Part shown: positions 34,978 through 45,721 of the stretch, in pieces
Numbering within the stretch: the stretch's first letter is position 1
How the letters are laid out: every line of letters begins with the position of its first letter
Source: Symbiodinium natans
Lineage: Eukaryota; Sar; Dinophyceae; Suessiales; Symbiodiniaceae
Length of the DNA stretch: 57,500 nucleotides
Assembly (NCBI GenBank): GCA_905221605.1
Contig: CAJNDS010000709.1
Location: forward strand, 1 to 57,500
Direction of reading: 5' to 3'
The notes under the pieces: generated by a model
Databases searched by the model: none
Told to the model about the DNA's origin: nothing
Seen by the model: only the letters and a program-made list of their open reading frames with translations
Made by a program: the position numbers and the translations under genes

Positions 34978-36563
34978 ATGTCCAAGGAGGTGGAGCCCGA
35001 CATCATCACATTCAGTGCCATCATAAGTGCCTGCGAGGCAAGGCAGAGCTGGCCTTGTGAATGCAGAAATATGTGGCAGCCCGGACATTGAAACCGGGAC
35101 CTCGAACGACTTGCAAACGGAATCGCCTGCCTGCATCCATGTTAACCTTCACCTCGTCAGCAAATCTTTCCCGGAAGGCAGATGAGCAGTGGGCCTTTGC
35201 GCATCGCGCCTGCACATGTAAGATTGTTCGATGCGTGTAAATCCGGCGCTGTAATCAAATGCTGGTGACCTGGTGAAAATGACGATGGGATAAACAAAGC
35301 CATTGTGCTGAGGCTTGCCATCCTCACGGAGCTTCACACGAAAAGCTCACATAGCTTCTCTTGCCGATGCAAGTTAACTCATCAGTTTGCCGTCGGAAAC
35401 TCGCAGGAGATGCAAAAGCACTTGATCACTTCTAACGCCTTTTGGCTTTGTTAAGCAATCCTTGCATGAGACCTTGGGTTGCTTAGATTTTCCCGAATTG
35501 TCGTAGCTGTGTTGTCACATGTTGCCACATTGCCGCGCCATGCCCCGCCATGCTTCCCAGCAGTTCTGAGGTCATCACGAACAATGCCGCAATTGCGGCA
35601 TGCGCTGCAGCGGGTCAATGGGTCCAAGCCACGGCGTTGCTGTCTCAGGAGCGAGGGAACCAGCACAGCGTAAAAAGCGCGGCTGAACAAGTCTGAGGCT
35701 CCTTCGTGCCATGTGCAATCCAGATGCTGTCAGCTTCAATGCGGTCGTGGGCTGAGTTAACTTCGCAGCAGACGGTGTTTGAGACAAGCACAAATGCCAC
35801 AATGCGCGACTGTGCGACACGAGCCTTGCATTGCTGGCAAGGCAATCGCTGCTTGCGAGGCTGATGCAAGGTGGCAAATAGCTGTGTTCCTGTTGCAGGA
35901 CGGAGGATAGTCATTGCAGTCTGCGTGACACATGCGAGCTGATTGTCCAGCAGGACATGAAGCTCAAGCGCCTTTTGCCAGATGCGCTGACACACAATGC
36001 AGCACAGCGAGCTTCTTTGGCATGAATAGTGGTAGCAGGTAGCATGAATAGCTTCATGACCAATTTCTGATACTGTCATATACTGTCTCGTAGAAGCTGG
36101 GCAGTGTCATGTGTTCTCCGCTCCAAGTCAAACCTCGCCCAGCCAGCAGCCAAGCCTTGAATGAAGCGGGAAGAGACAACAGGCACTCGTAAGCACTCGT
36201 GGGGGAACCATCATCTCATAGACCCCACCTCAGCCACCCTACGCCGTACCCGTACTCTCATGAGAGAGAAGGTCGGGGTGGGAGAGGGGCAGGGAAGTTT
36301 GGATTTTTCGGCTCGAAGCCCAGGCCTTGAAGGCGGCCTGGCAATGGCAACGATCACTGGATCTTTTGGCAGAGCCCTGGCGGGCAATTGCAATCACTTG
36401 CCCCATGTGGATGTAGTGTCATTTGGGTTCGTTCATCATGGCCCCATGTACTCGCAGCTGCTGCGCTCGGTAAGGACATGAAGTCGGACATTTGCAATGG
36501 AGGAATGATGCCGGACTTAATCACCTACTCGGCTGCCTTGTCGGTCCTTGGCTCCCAAACGAG
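34978..36563 (+). CDS. PPR-repeat protein, several exons
   Basis: Successive PPR blocks on one strand: 34978-about 35050 (MSKEVEPDIITFSAIISACE); about 35698-35752 (LLRAMCNPDAVSFNAVV, after a CTGAG|G acceptor); 35842-about 35900 (AIAACEADARWQIAVFLLQ, after GGCAAG|G); about 35954-36022 (RLLPDALTHNAAQRAS); about 36391-36440 (HVDVVSFGFVHH); and 36477-36563 (GGMMPDLITYSAALSVLG). Dinoflagellates have large PPR families thought to act on plastid or mitochondrial RNA. Here nearly every repeat sits in its own short exon, with 80-650 bp between them. Neither the start nor the end of the gene is defined, and stops after several blocks mean some repeats could be decayed. No targeting peptide can be assigned. 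Confidence 0.75.
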
Positions 36564-38251
36564 AGTGTTGTGTTCGTGGAATTTCGACGGTTTTGTACAA
36601 ACGAAGCGGCTCTTGACAAGATTTGGCAAAGCTACCACAAGTTACCAAGACTGGCGATTCAGGTATGTGAGAAGGTGCTGGCAAAGGACCAGGCACAGAT
36701 GACACAGCTTGACGCAGCAGATGCAACAAATCAGGGTGGGAAGCCATGAGCATTCTGCAGGCTGTGGCCCTGCTGGAAGAAGTCGACATGCTGGTCAGCG
36801 GTGATTGGCCATGGCTGATGTGTACTGCGGTTCAAAAGGAGCCTGCAGCTGGTTCCGGCCCGGGGGGAGGGGTTGCACCTCGCACCTGCACCACAGACTT
36901 AAACTTGAAGCAAGGGTGCTCAGCTCCAGTTATTGGCAGCTTTCAGATCATAGCATGTTGGAGCTGCAAGTGGAACAGTGGAGGGGGCGAGCGCACCAGC
37001 ATGTTTGTTGGCAAGGTCCAAGCAGATCGCCAACACACCGGACTTTGCTCCACGTTTGCTCAGCAAATCCCTTACCGGCTTAGATGCTACATGCCAGTAT
37101 GCCTGCTCTGGGGAGCTCTGTGGAAACTCTTGAGCACATCACAGACATCTGTGCAATCATGAGTCTCCAGCTAGTCGAAGAATGTCGAAGAGCCTTATCG
37201 GCAGAGGCACGACTGCAGCACGTCCAGGGGACAGCCTTCGGCTTGCTGGAGGCGCGTGCTCATATGGCTGGGCATGGGAAAGTTATGGGAACCTGGCCAT
37301 GCTAGTCTGGTGCAGGAGATGCCCTGTCTCACAGACAGTTACCTGGAGGCAGCGAGCAAATGGCCTGGAATTGAGAGATCTCCATCTAGACCAGCTGCAA
37401 GCCACGAGCGAGCAATGGGCGGCAGTAACCCATAAGCTCGAACTAGCGCCTTGCCCTCACAAGGAGCTGCCAAAGTTGTTGGCTTGAGATCTCTGGTTAC
37501 AGGCACTCTTCCTGTGCCAGATGTGCGTCATCTTCCTGGATCCTGGGCAAGTCTCTCTTGACTCGAACAGGCAGGGAAATAGGGAAATGTGGGTGAAATC
37601 ACGGGGGCATCCTCCACTTGCCCGCTTTGCGCACAAAGGCTGGCCCTGGCAGTTCGCAGCCTCTGCGTGCTCGTTGTTTTCTGCTCTCAGCTTAGATTCC
37701 TAGATCATCTCAGTATCACACGTTGTTTGCTTGCACAGCGTCAGAGGGAACATCTTGGAACTCGGAGGCCGGAGAACATTGCTGCACCAGCTCCTGAAGC
37801 TGTCAGGCCCAAAACCAAGTGTCCACATGTGTCCACTTTGGTTGGTTCAGTGACTTTGAATGACTTTGACGATTGCTCTTTGTTCTGTGCCGAATGGGGA
37901 TCCTGTCCGAGGTGAGCCAACGCCTTGACCTTACAGAGAGGTGACTTTATTCGACTTGCAGCAATGCAGTAACTCCTGCACGGCTAAACTTTGGCTGTGT
38001 TGGAGAGTACTTTGGCGAGTACTTTGCCCAGGGCCTGCTTGGAGGCATCAAGGCCCGCATGTGCAAGCAATAGCAGTCAACAGCGCCAAGCAAAGGGGCA
38101 AAGAGTGCTGGCGGTGCTGATGCCAGAGAACAGACCCCCCTACAGTCCCCAGCCGCACTGTCACAGAGCCGCAACATCAAACTGCTCGCAGCACAGGGCT
38201 CCAGCTGGCATCCTCAACAGACCTCAAGTCTAGCAACGGGCTTGTGCCTTC
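36564..38251 (+). other. No firm gene; one coding-like exon
   Basis: The frame 37349-37487 (after CTGGAG|G) reads QRANGLELRDLHLDQLQATS and continues to a stop, and looks protein-like but unrecognised. It could be the 3' part of the PPR gene, because similar C-terminal helical tails follow PPR arrays. The remaining sequence has no motif. Confidence 0.35.
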
Positions 38252-41200
38252 ATGGCCTCTGCCTTGTTTGTCTTCCACGCTGATCGCGGACACTTCAACT
38301 TTTGTTTTCCACTTGCACGGGCGCTATCGAAGCTCGGATGGACCTGCGAGCTGTGGACAAATTCCAACTGCTCAGATTGGGTCATCGACGGTGTCTTTCA
38401 TGAAGTGCGGTTCGACGCTTTGCTCATGGAGTTTGGGGAACGTGTGCAAGGAAGTAGGTGAGAGAGACTACATGCACGTGCATCTGCACGCGTGCAAAAA
38501 TGATTATTAGGCGTTTCGTCTGAAAGTTTGTGCAGGGCGGGCTTCCGTTCTATACAATACAATTGAAGGCACCACGGGACCGCATCTCCACAAGGCAGCA
38601 AATCCGCCAGCTCACAACAGTACAGAGCACTCACTCTACCTGCAATTCCCTTACTCACCCGACGATGTTCATGCAGGGAGTCATGCATGCATTAGGAGCC
38701 GCATCCGATGACCTCGAACCAAACGACATATGCAAACAATCAAAGAGAACATCTTGACGCCTGGCCGTCGATCTCTGTCTTGGCTTTGCCCTCCTCCTGA
38801 CCAACGCTGCAACACTGGTATTTGCAGCGTTCTTGCCTCTTTGCACAACATACTGCAGATGGATGTTTGACGTTTCTGGAACAAGACGCACTGTCACAAG
38901 GTTCATGTCTTTCGTGAAAACAGTGGTATTTGCAGCGTTCTTGCTTCTTTTGCACAACATAGTGCAAAAAGATGTTTCAGGTGTCTGGAACAAGATGCAC
39001 GGCCAAAACTTTCGTGTCGCTTGTGAACATGCCCGAAGCACTGGTGCTTAGAGCGTTTTTGCCTTTCTTGCACAACATACTTCAGCAGGATGTTGGACGT
39101 GTCTGGAACAGGACCACCCATCAACGTGTTTTAGGGGCTTTGCAAAAAACGCCAGCAGAGACAGGGTTTTGGAAAGATATACGCACATTCAAGAGCCATG
39201 AACCCACCAGTTACCTCGCGCGCGCATGGCCAATAAGTTCGTGAAAATAGTCCGAGTGTCTTTTTCATATTTCAACTGCACGAGCTTAACTTATCAAACT
39301 AAGCCCTAATTGAAACTGAACACGGCTTTCCGCTTGCCATTTTTCTGAAAGCCTATGCTCTATAATTTCGCTTCTTCAACTTTCCACTTGTGTTTTGGGC
39401 CTGTGCCCTTCCATTTTTTTGCTTAAATTCCCTTTCCACTTTCACTTGTTTGCGTTTGTTTCGGGAAATATGAAAAGTGGACCTTGGATTGGTTTGAGGG
39501 GTGGGGGGGTAAGATGGACACTGAAAGGCTATGCTGCACGTGCGTGCCTTGTAAACCAATACTTTACAACGGAAACACCTCAGCACACTATGTCCTGAGC
39601 GGGGGCGCGGAGGGCGCGGAGCGCGCGGAGGGCGCGGAGGTCGCGGAGGGCGCGGACGCGGAGCGAGCGGGGAGGGCGTGGAGGGCCTCCCCACGCCACA
39701 CCCCTCTCCCAGCAAAATGTTCCGACCCCCCTCCCTTGACCGTGTCATCTCCGTGGCCTCCCGTCAAAAGTCATTCCGTCCGACGCTCCTCCGTTGACCG
39801 TCTCCTCTTCGTGGCCTCTTTCGCCAAAAAGCGATCCGATCGTTGAAGCCCAGTTTCAGAGAGGCTTTCGAGAACACAAAGAGCACTTGCAGAATAGATC
39901 CATTGTGTGTGGGTGCGTGCGTGCGCGCGTGAGCGGTTGCGCGCGCGTGTGCGCGCGCGTGTGCGTGTGCGTGTGCGTGTGCGTGCGTGTGCGTGTGCGT
40001 GTGCGTGTGCGTGTGCGTGTGCGTGTGCGTGTGCGTGTGCGTGTGCGTGTGCGTGCGCGTGCGCGTGCGCGTGTGCGTGTGCGTGCGCGTGTGCGTGTGC
40101 GTGTGCGTGCATGTGCGTGCGTGTGCGTGCGTGCGCGTGTGCGTGTGCGTGTGCGTGTGCGTGTGGGTGTGGGTGTGGGTGTGTTTTGTAATGTTTTGTA
40201 TACGTCTTTGGGTAAGTCATTGTGAAAAAACTCATATCTTCAGCCCTTTCGGGGAACCAGCCGTCTTCTCGAAATTCGGCATGCGTGAAGAAGCAGCACA
40301 TGTGAATACTTCCAACAAAAATGCGCACTCCCCATATGAACGAAAACGTGGTCACTTGCCATGATGAGCTCCGAAGCCAGGATCTCGGGCATTGCAACCT
40401 ACCTGCTATCACGGCTGCCTACAAGTCCTGTGTTAGCTCGGGGAACACAGATGCCGATGGCCAAGCAGCACTGTTACAAGATGACATGGCAGCATTCAAG
40501 CGTATTCTGGAACGTAATGGGCCGATGGTTCCTTTGAGCAGCTCAGCTCGCTTTCTTCAGAATGGGAATCCACTGCAAGGCATGATGTTCATTCGGACTG
40601 CACAGCGGCACAGCATGTGAGCTTTGTGAGGTGAAAGAGCAACAGAAGATGGCATCGGCGACATGGACCCAGTTTCTGCTGCAGGCGCAGCAGCTTTTAA
40701 GGAGCGCTTGTGCAAGACGGATGTGAAATGCGTGGTCTTCGAAGCAAACTGGGGCAAGTGGTCGCGTCAAATGGCTATTGCCCATGGGACACTTAGCTGC
40801 TGATTGCTCCTACAATGTGTTCCATCGTTGCTACTCCATAGGACTCCTTTAGGTTAGTGAGGGCTTTTGAAGTTCGAAGATTTTGTGCCTGCAGGAAGAA
40901 AGTATTTGGCTTGATGCCGACCTATCGGGGCCCATTCAGAGCTGCATACTGTCACGATCCCATCTGGAATTTTGATGGCTGTTGCGTCGTGAGGAACCAA
41001 CCAGGAGCGGACTTTCCAGAATTTGCTCTGGACGAGGTGTCATACATCATCGCCGATTGTTTGGTTGGCAAGGCTTTGGATTGTGGAGGTCGTCGCCGCT
41101 TTGGTGCCTTTCTCCCGAGCCAGGAAGATGCTGTCATTTCTGATGTTGAGCTGCGGAGCTGGCTCGATGGAGCCGCAGTGGAAGAGGATTCGCAGACCGT

Positions 41201-42781
41201 CACACTTGTAGCGTTGGGAAGCCAAAGTGCTCTGGAAGTGGTGTGTGAGCACGCGGAGGTTAGGCTGTTGGAGGGCTGCTTGCGGGCCTCCCCACGGGTG
41301 CTTGCCGCGTCCAAGAGCGACCCCGAACAGATGAGCCCGCTGCTGTTGGAGGCAGTACGCTGTGGCAGACTTCGTTTCGCACAGTGCTTGCCACAATGGG
41401 CTGTGTTGAACCACCCTTCTGTTCGATGTTTCGTGTCTTCTGCTTGCAGCTACCAGCAGGATTCAAGACGGGCATGCCTCACGCAGTCAAGCACAGGCTC
41501 ATGGTCAAGTGATGCGAATTGGCCGAGGTCGCATGGAGGTGCCAATTCAACTCACGAAGCATTGGCAAGCGGAGTGGCGGTGGTTCCACTCCCTTTTTTT
41601 GACGACCAGACACTTGGCAAAAGACACTGTACTAAAAGATGGCAAGAAAAGCACGTTGACTGTCGAACCCCGTTTGGCACAGCGTTTGGTCCTGAGGTTT
41701 TACATCGCAAGCCGCTTGGAGGACCAAACTGCCGCCTGCAATGAGCGCACGGTAGTACTAGTACTGGTTGGTGGTGGTACTGTAGTGTAGGTGGTCCAGC
41801 AGAAGCAGCGGTAGTAGTGAGAGTCATTAACAGCGGGCGCCGCACAAAGAACCGCGCCGACCCCCCGGACTTTTGTTCCTTGGCCAGCCCGCGTTCCAAA
41901 CAAAAAAAGAAACGCGGCTCTTTCTTTTTAAAACCCAAGGAACAAAAGAAACACTTCCACTCGCTGCTTTGTAGGCGCAAAGGTTAATGTGCAGGGTGGG
42001 CGACAGCGGCCTGAAGATAATTGCAGATGCAAGTGCCAAGCTGGAGAACACCAGAAAGTTGACCTCAAAACGATAGCTTGCGCGTGGCGCGACTTGGCAA
42101 GATCGAAGCGATGACAGGGTGCGAAATCTGTCCAAGTTGCAGCACGGACAGCTTCCGCCCGTTGGAAACTGGTTGATTGAACATGCGAAACATCCCTGCA
42201 TGGATCATCATTCCCTTCTGGAAGGACGGCTTAAAGCGCCGAAACAGGTCGATCTTTCTTTATCGGATGATTGACCTGCATGGTGTTTGTAGTCTTGATT
42301 TGTGGCATAGCATGTGTTGTCACACATCCTTGCGTGACACGCTGACACGGAGGAGCTGTATGGCTACACCTGCGAGCCCCTGCGCAAGTCCACACTTCGA
42401 AGTCCTGAAGCCCTCGATCAGGCCAGCAGCAATTTCAGCTGACTTGCTGAGATGTCCGCAGATATTCCGCCAGGTTGCATCGGCAGTGCAGGAGGGCCTG
42501 AAGGTGGATGAAAGGATGTTGCAGGACTTGCGCAGCAAGGCTGGCAAAACCATGGCGAGCTGTTCTGTTGAGGTCTAGAACCTTTAAAGCTTGCGGCCCT
42601 GAAAGTCTAAAGCTTCCTGTTTCCCCGTCGAAAACTAGCCCATTAGAGTTTTTGTGATGAGAAAAGATCCCCCATGCGGCCCAAATGGAACACTCAAAGC
42701 ATATCTGCGCGTCAGGTAGTGGACGAGGACGGAGCTACAGCTGCTGCCAGAAGCATTGTGGAAATGGGCAGGGCAGAGTGA
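38252..42781 (+). CDS. GT1/UGT-type glycosyltransferase
   Basis: Transfers a sugar from a nucleotide-sugar to a small acceptor; donor and acceptor are unknown. Exons: 38252-about 38459 (ATG start; [19 protein letters not shown]-domain); 40685-40787 ([20 protein letters not shown], then MAIAHG); 40895-41434 ([20 protein letters not shown], first C-domain strand; [16 protein letters not shown]); 41528-41608 ([14 protein letters not shown] and PLPFFDDQ, the UDP-sugar-binding signature); 41697-about 41757 (FYIASRLED); about 42473-42572 ([20 protein letters not shown]); 42716-42781 ([18 protein letters not shown], stop). Introns joining in phase: 40788-40894 (GA-AG), 41435-41527 (GT-AG), 41609-41696 (GA-AG), 42573-42715 (GT-AG). 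The N-domain exon(s) between 38460 and 40684 and one between 41757 and 42473 are not resolved; 40410-40560 is a candidate. The large first gap is filled with repeats. Family call is firm. Confidence 0.9.
38812..39125. repeat. Diverged ~115 bp tandem triplication
   Basis: Three copies starting near 38812, 38921 and 39038, each with CACTGGTATTTGCAGCG-like starts, TTGCACAACATA and GTCTGGAACA landmarks. They lie in the presumed first large intron of the glycosyltransferase gene. Frames in both orientations stay open because of the repeat. Confidence 0.85.
39598..39690. repeat. G-rich minisatellite, GGCGCGGAG steps
   Basis: About eight imperfect 9-bp steps of GGGCGCGGA; a very high local GC block in the glycosyltransferase intron. 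Confidence 0.85.
39904..40186. repeat. ~280 bp GTGTGC/GTGCGC microsatellite
   Basis: Alternating purine-pyrimidine repeat based on GTGTGC with GTGCGC and GTGTGG variants. It explains the 213-codon minus frame of His-Ala repeats and the Cys-Val plus frames. Confidence 0.95.
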
Positions 42782-43021
42782 TGAAAAGTGGAAAGGTCAA
42801 ATCCAAAACATCGCTGCCACATGTGCAGCTTCCTTGCTCGACCAGCAATGGTAAAATCACTGCTGCATCATTAACGACATTCTATGTCTCACACAGTCCG
42901 CAAATGGCTGCTGTACAGATGCAGTGAGATGTGTACAGAGAGGAGTTGTCGGCAGGTTACCAAAACTGAGTCTTGTACATCCTGTTGCGCTAATCTGGCC
43001 GCTTTACTTCCACGGTGCAAG

Positions 43022-43139
43022 GCATCTTCAGAGCTTTCTCGGTGAGAGCATGCCACGCCTTTTCGAAGTGCGCAGGGGGCAGATGCAAGACTACGTAGTC
43101 AAGAGACCGGACGTGCTTGTGTCTGGCTGCGTGAATCAG
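43022..43139 (+). CDS. Coding-like exon, unknown protein
   Basis: A clean internal exon pattern: GTGCAAG|GCAT at the start and AATCAG|GTAC at the end. It is open throughout (HLQSFLGESMPRLFEV, then QMQDYVVKRPDVLVSGCVNQ). The DYVVKRPDVLVSG block resembles the 'kPDvvvs' strand found in many glycosyltransferases, but this is too short to name. A possible next exon starts at 43259 after TTCCAG|G. It lies just after the UGT gene stop, so it may belong to the next gene. Confidence 0.4.
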
Positions 43140-45661
43140 GTACTTGCCGACCTGGCTTGTGGAAAAGGCTCCCTTCTTGAGTGAGAACTTCCTTGATGCT
43201 TGAAAGAGCAAGGATACAGGCAAAGACAACCCTAAGCCCTAAGCCGTGTCTCTTCCAGGGCGTTGCCAGACCGTGCGACGCTGTGGCCTGTGGAAACTGG
43301 CACTGGAGGCGGATCACGGGCGCTTTTGCGTGTTTTGACTGCTTCGACAGAGGCAACGACTGTAGGCACAAGCCAACCACAAGCATTTTGGCCAGTCATC
43401 GCTCGGCTGACAGGCACTCTTCTACTTGGCCTGGCTCTTGGTATCGATTGTTCCGTGAAGGCCATGAGGAATGGAACCTTGCGAGCTTGGGCCACTTCAG
43501 ATTTTAAAGATCTTTCCGAAATGACCTTGGGAGTGCAACCAGGGCCTCTGAGTAATAGTTGGCAGTGGCCACGCTTTGAGTTGAACCACTAAGGTGGAAG
43601 ACAGCCTGGCAGCTATTGGACGTTTCGATCTGGACTCCGATGCCCCCCAGCTTGCACAGATTTGCACACTACAGATGACTAAATGACTCATCATAATGAA
43701 CGAGGACAAGCCCGCCCATCGCTACTTTTCCACCCTTTCGCCTGACAGCATCTAGGAGGTGGATACCTGACAAGTGGGGCCTCGGCGAATTTTGCAGTAC
43801 CAACAAGCCATATCTGAGACGGAGCAAGAGAATCTTTTGGTAAGGTGTCCTGACTGACAGAACTTCTGAAAAATGAACGGGGAACAAACATTCGGGGACA
43901 GAGAAGACAGAAAAGAGGATTGGCAAGAAGATTAAAAAGAAAATAGTATATGTAGATGGCCGTGATGTGAAAAACGGAGAGTGCGAGTGGGAAGGATGCT
44001 GGGAATGACTCGGAACCCTTAGACACGCTCGAGCGCGGTGGAGGCACAGGTCGGAGAAACAACATCTTTTCATATCCCCCCCTGCTGCCCCTCCCCCCAA
44101 AACACGTCCGGGTCAGATTCTGTTTGCTTTGCACAGAGGCGGGGCAGCAACTCCCAAACCCCGAAACACAACAACAATAGAAGAAAAAAACCGCTTTGTA
44201 TGCTCTGAGAAACCTGAGACCGCTTTTCCAGGTCCTAACTTTCTTCCTCTTCGAGAAACCGGGCTCTTGTTGCCGTCCTTGCCCGATACCTTCTAGCTTA
44301 TCCCCCGTACCTGTGCACCCAACTAGCTTTCGCATCTGGTTTTCCTTGAGCTGTGCGAAGCCGAGGCATCCAATAGCTACTGGAGCGCGTTGACCACATC
44401 CTTCTCAAGGGCACGCTTTCTCTGTGCGAATACTTGCCAAAGCTGTGCAACTCGAAGTCAGCACAGATGCTGTTTAGCTCGTGAGCTCGTCGGCGAGGTC
44501 CTGAGCGGCGCTCTCCAGTCACCAAGGCGAAGCACTCAACCAGTCCCGACAAGATCCAGCAAATGCGACCACAACAGGTAATGGCCTTTGTGCTTCTACT
44601 GTCGTAACGCAACACCAAGCCAGTTGGCCAAGGTCCGAAGCGAACATGGCGGATGTCAGTGTTCTCTCGCAGGCTTGGTTGCTTCTGGAGTTGGTTCTGT
44701 TGTTGACGCTTAGGCTTAAGATGGGTTGTAAATAGCAGAAAAGCCCATGTAGTGATGAGAGGGCAAGACAGCCGTCACTCTCGTCAGGTGCTCGGCAATC
44801 TTCTCATGCAGCGGTTGCTATCTCAGATCGCCAGGGCACTAGTGTGGTCATGGAGCCCATATCTAGTGACTTTCAAGTCGCATCAGCACATGTTCTTGAA
44901 AGGATCCTGCCATGCTCCAAGACGCCGGCTACTGCTGCAGAAAGTGCAGTGCATCTACTTCAGGCACGGTCCATGCCGTCTTACTTGCATCGGTCAGTGA
45001 GGACGCAACAGTGTCTTGCAACTTTGGTCCGGGAGCGCCTGCAGTCCTTGAGAGTAGGGAGACACTTCAAACGTTCTCGCGAAACAACTCAGCCGCAGAG
45101 ATTCTTTGCTAGCAGAGTGGTCACACAGACAAGTGAGACTGGACTGCCTGCGTATCAGGGCGCACGGATGCGTCGTGGGGGGAGGGGGGGGTCGGTCGGG
45201 GAGTCTAGGCTCCTTCCTTTAAGCCCAGGAAGAAGAAGGAGAAAAAAGAAGAGTCGGTCTTGTGATGCCAGGTGCTGGTCAGTAGTGGCCTTAGGCCCAG
45301 GTCGCGGGCACTTGAAATGAACTTCCAAGGGATTTGCAATGTGATGGGTCTTGTCCTTCTTCGCTTCTTTCTCGTTTGTTTCGCAACAAAGTCGAGGTCA
45401 GCAGGGCATGGGCTCATCGAGCCTCAGGCGCGGGGCCGTAGGGTCTTAACATGTTCGAATATGTTCGAGCTTCTGGGTCGGGCCCAAGTTTGGCAATGTT
45501 GTCATGAGCGGCTGGAATGACAGCTGTGGAGCAAGATGTAGCAGGCACTTCTTCGCGCTCTGTGCCATGCAGCCTGAGGCACGCGGCAGCTTGCAGAACA
45601 TGCTACACGATGTATCGCACTGCAGCAAGACCTCGCTGGTGTCATGACCTCTTGGGTTCAG
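43140..45661. other. No recognised gene
   Basis: Frames up to 214 codons (minus strand, 43691-44335) lack motifs and have improbable composition. A + frame at 44844-45320 has an Arg/Lys-rich end read through a G-rich patch (45175-45200). Nothing here supports a gene with confidence. Confidence 0.4.
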
Positions 45662-45721
45662 GTGCCAGAGGTCGGAAATCCCACCGATGAGGAAGAGTTG
45701 AAGCTGAGCGCCGGAGCCTAA
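45662..45721 (+). CDS. Coding-like terminal mini-exon
   Basis: TTCAG precedes GTGCCAGAGG, and 19 codons with an acidic end (VPEVGNPTDEEELKLSAGA) run to TAA. The same frame is open back to about 45579. It resembles a last exon but no partner is identified. Confidence 0.3.
   Translation: MPEVGNPTDEEELKLSAGA

Noticed and set aside
39771-40412. 213-codon minus-strand His-Ala protein
   Set aside because: Pure translation of the GTGTGC microsatellite, with no domain on either side.
43691-44335. 214-codon minus-strand frame with a hydrophobic segment
   Set aside because: No motif, odd composition, no exon-like borders; all other genes are on the + strand.
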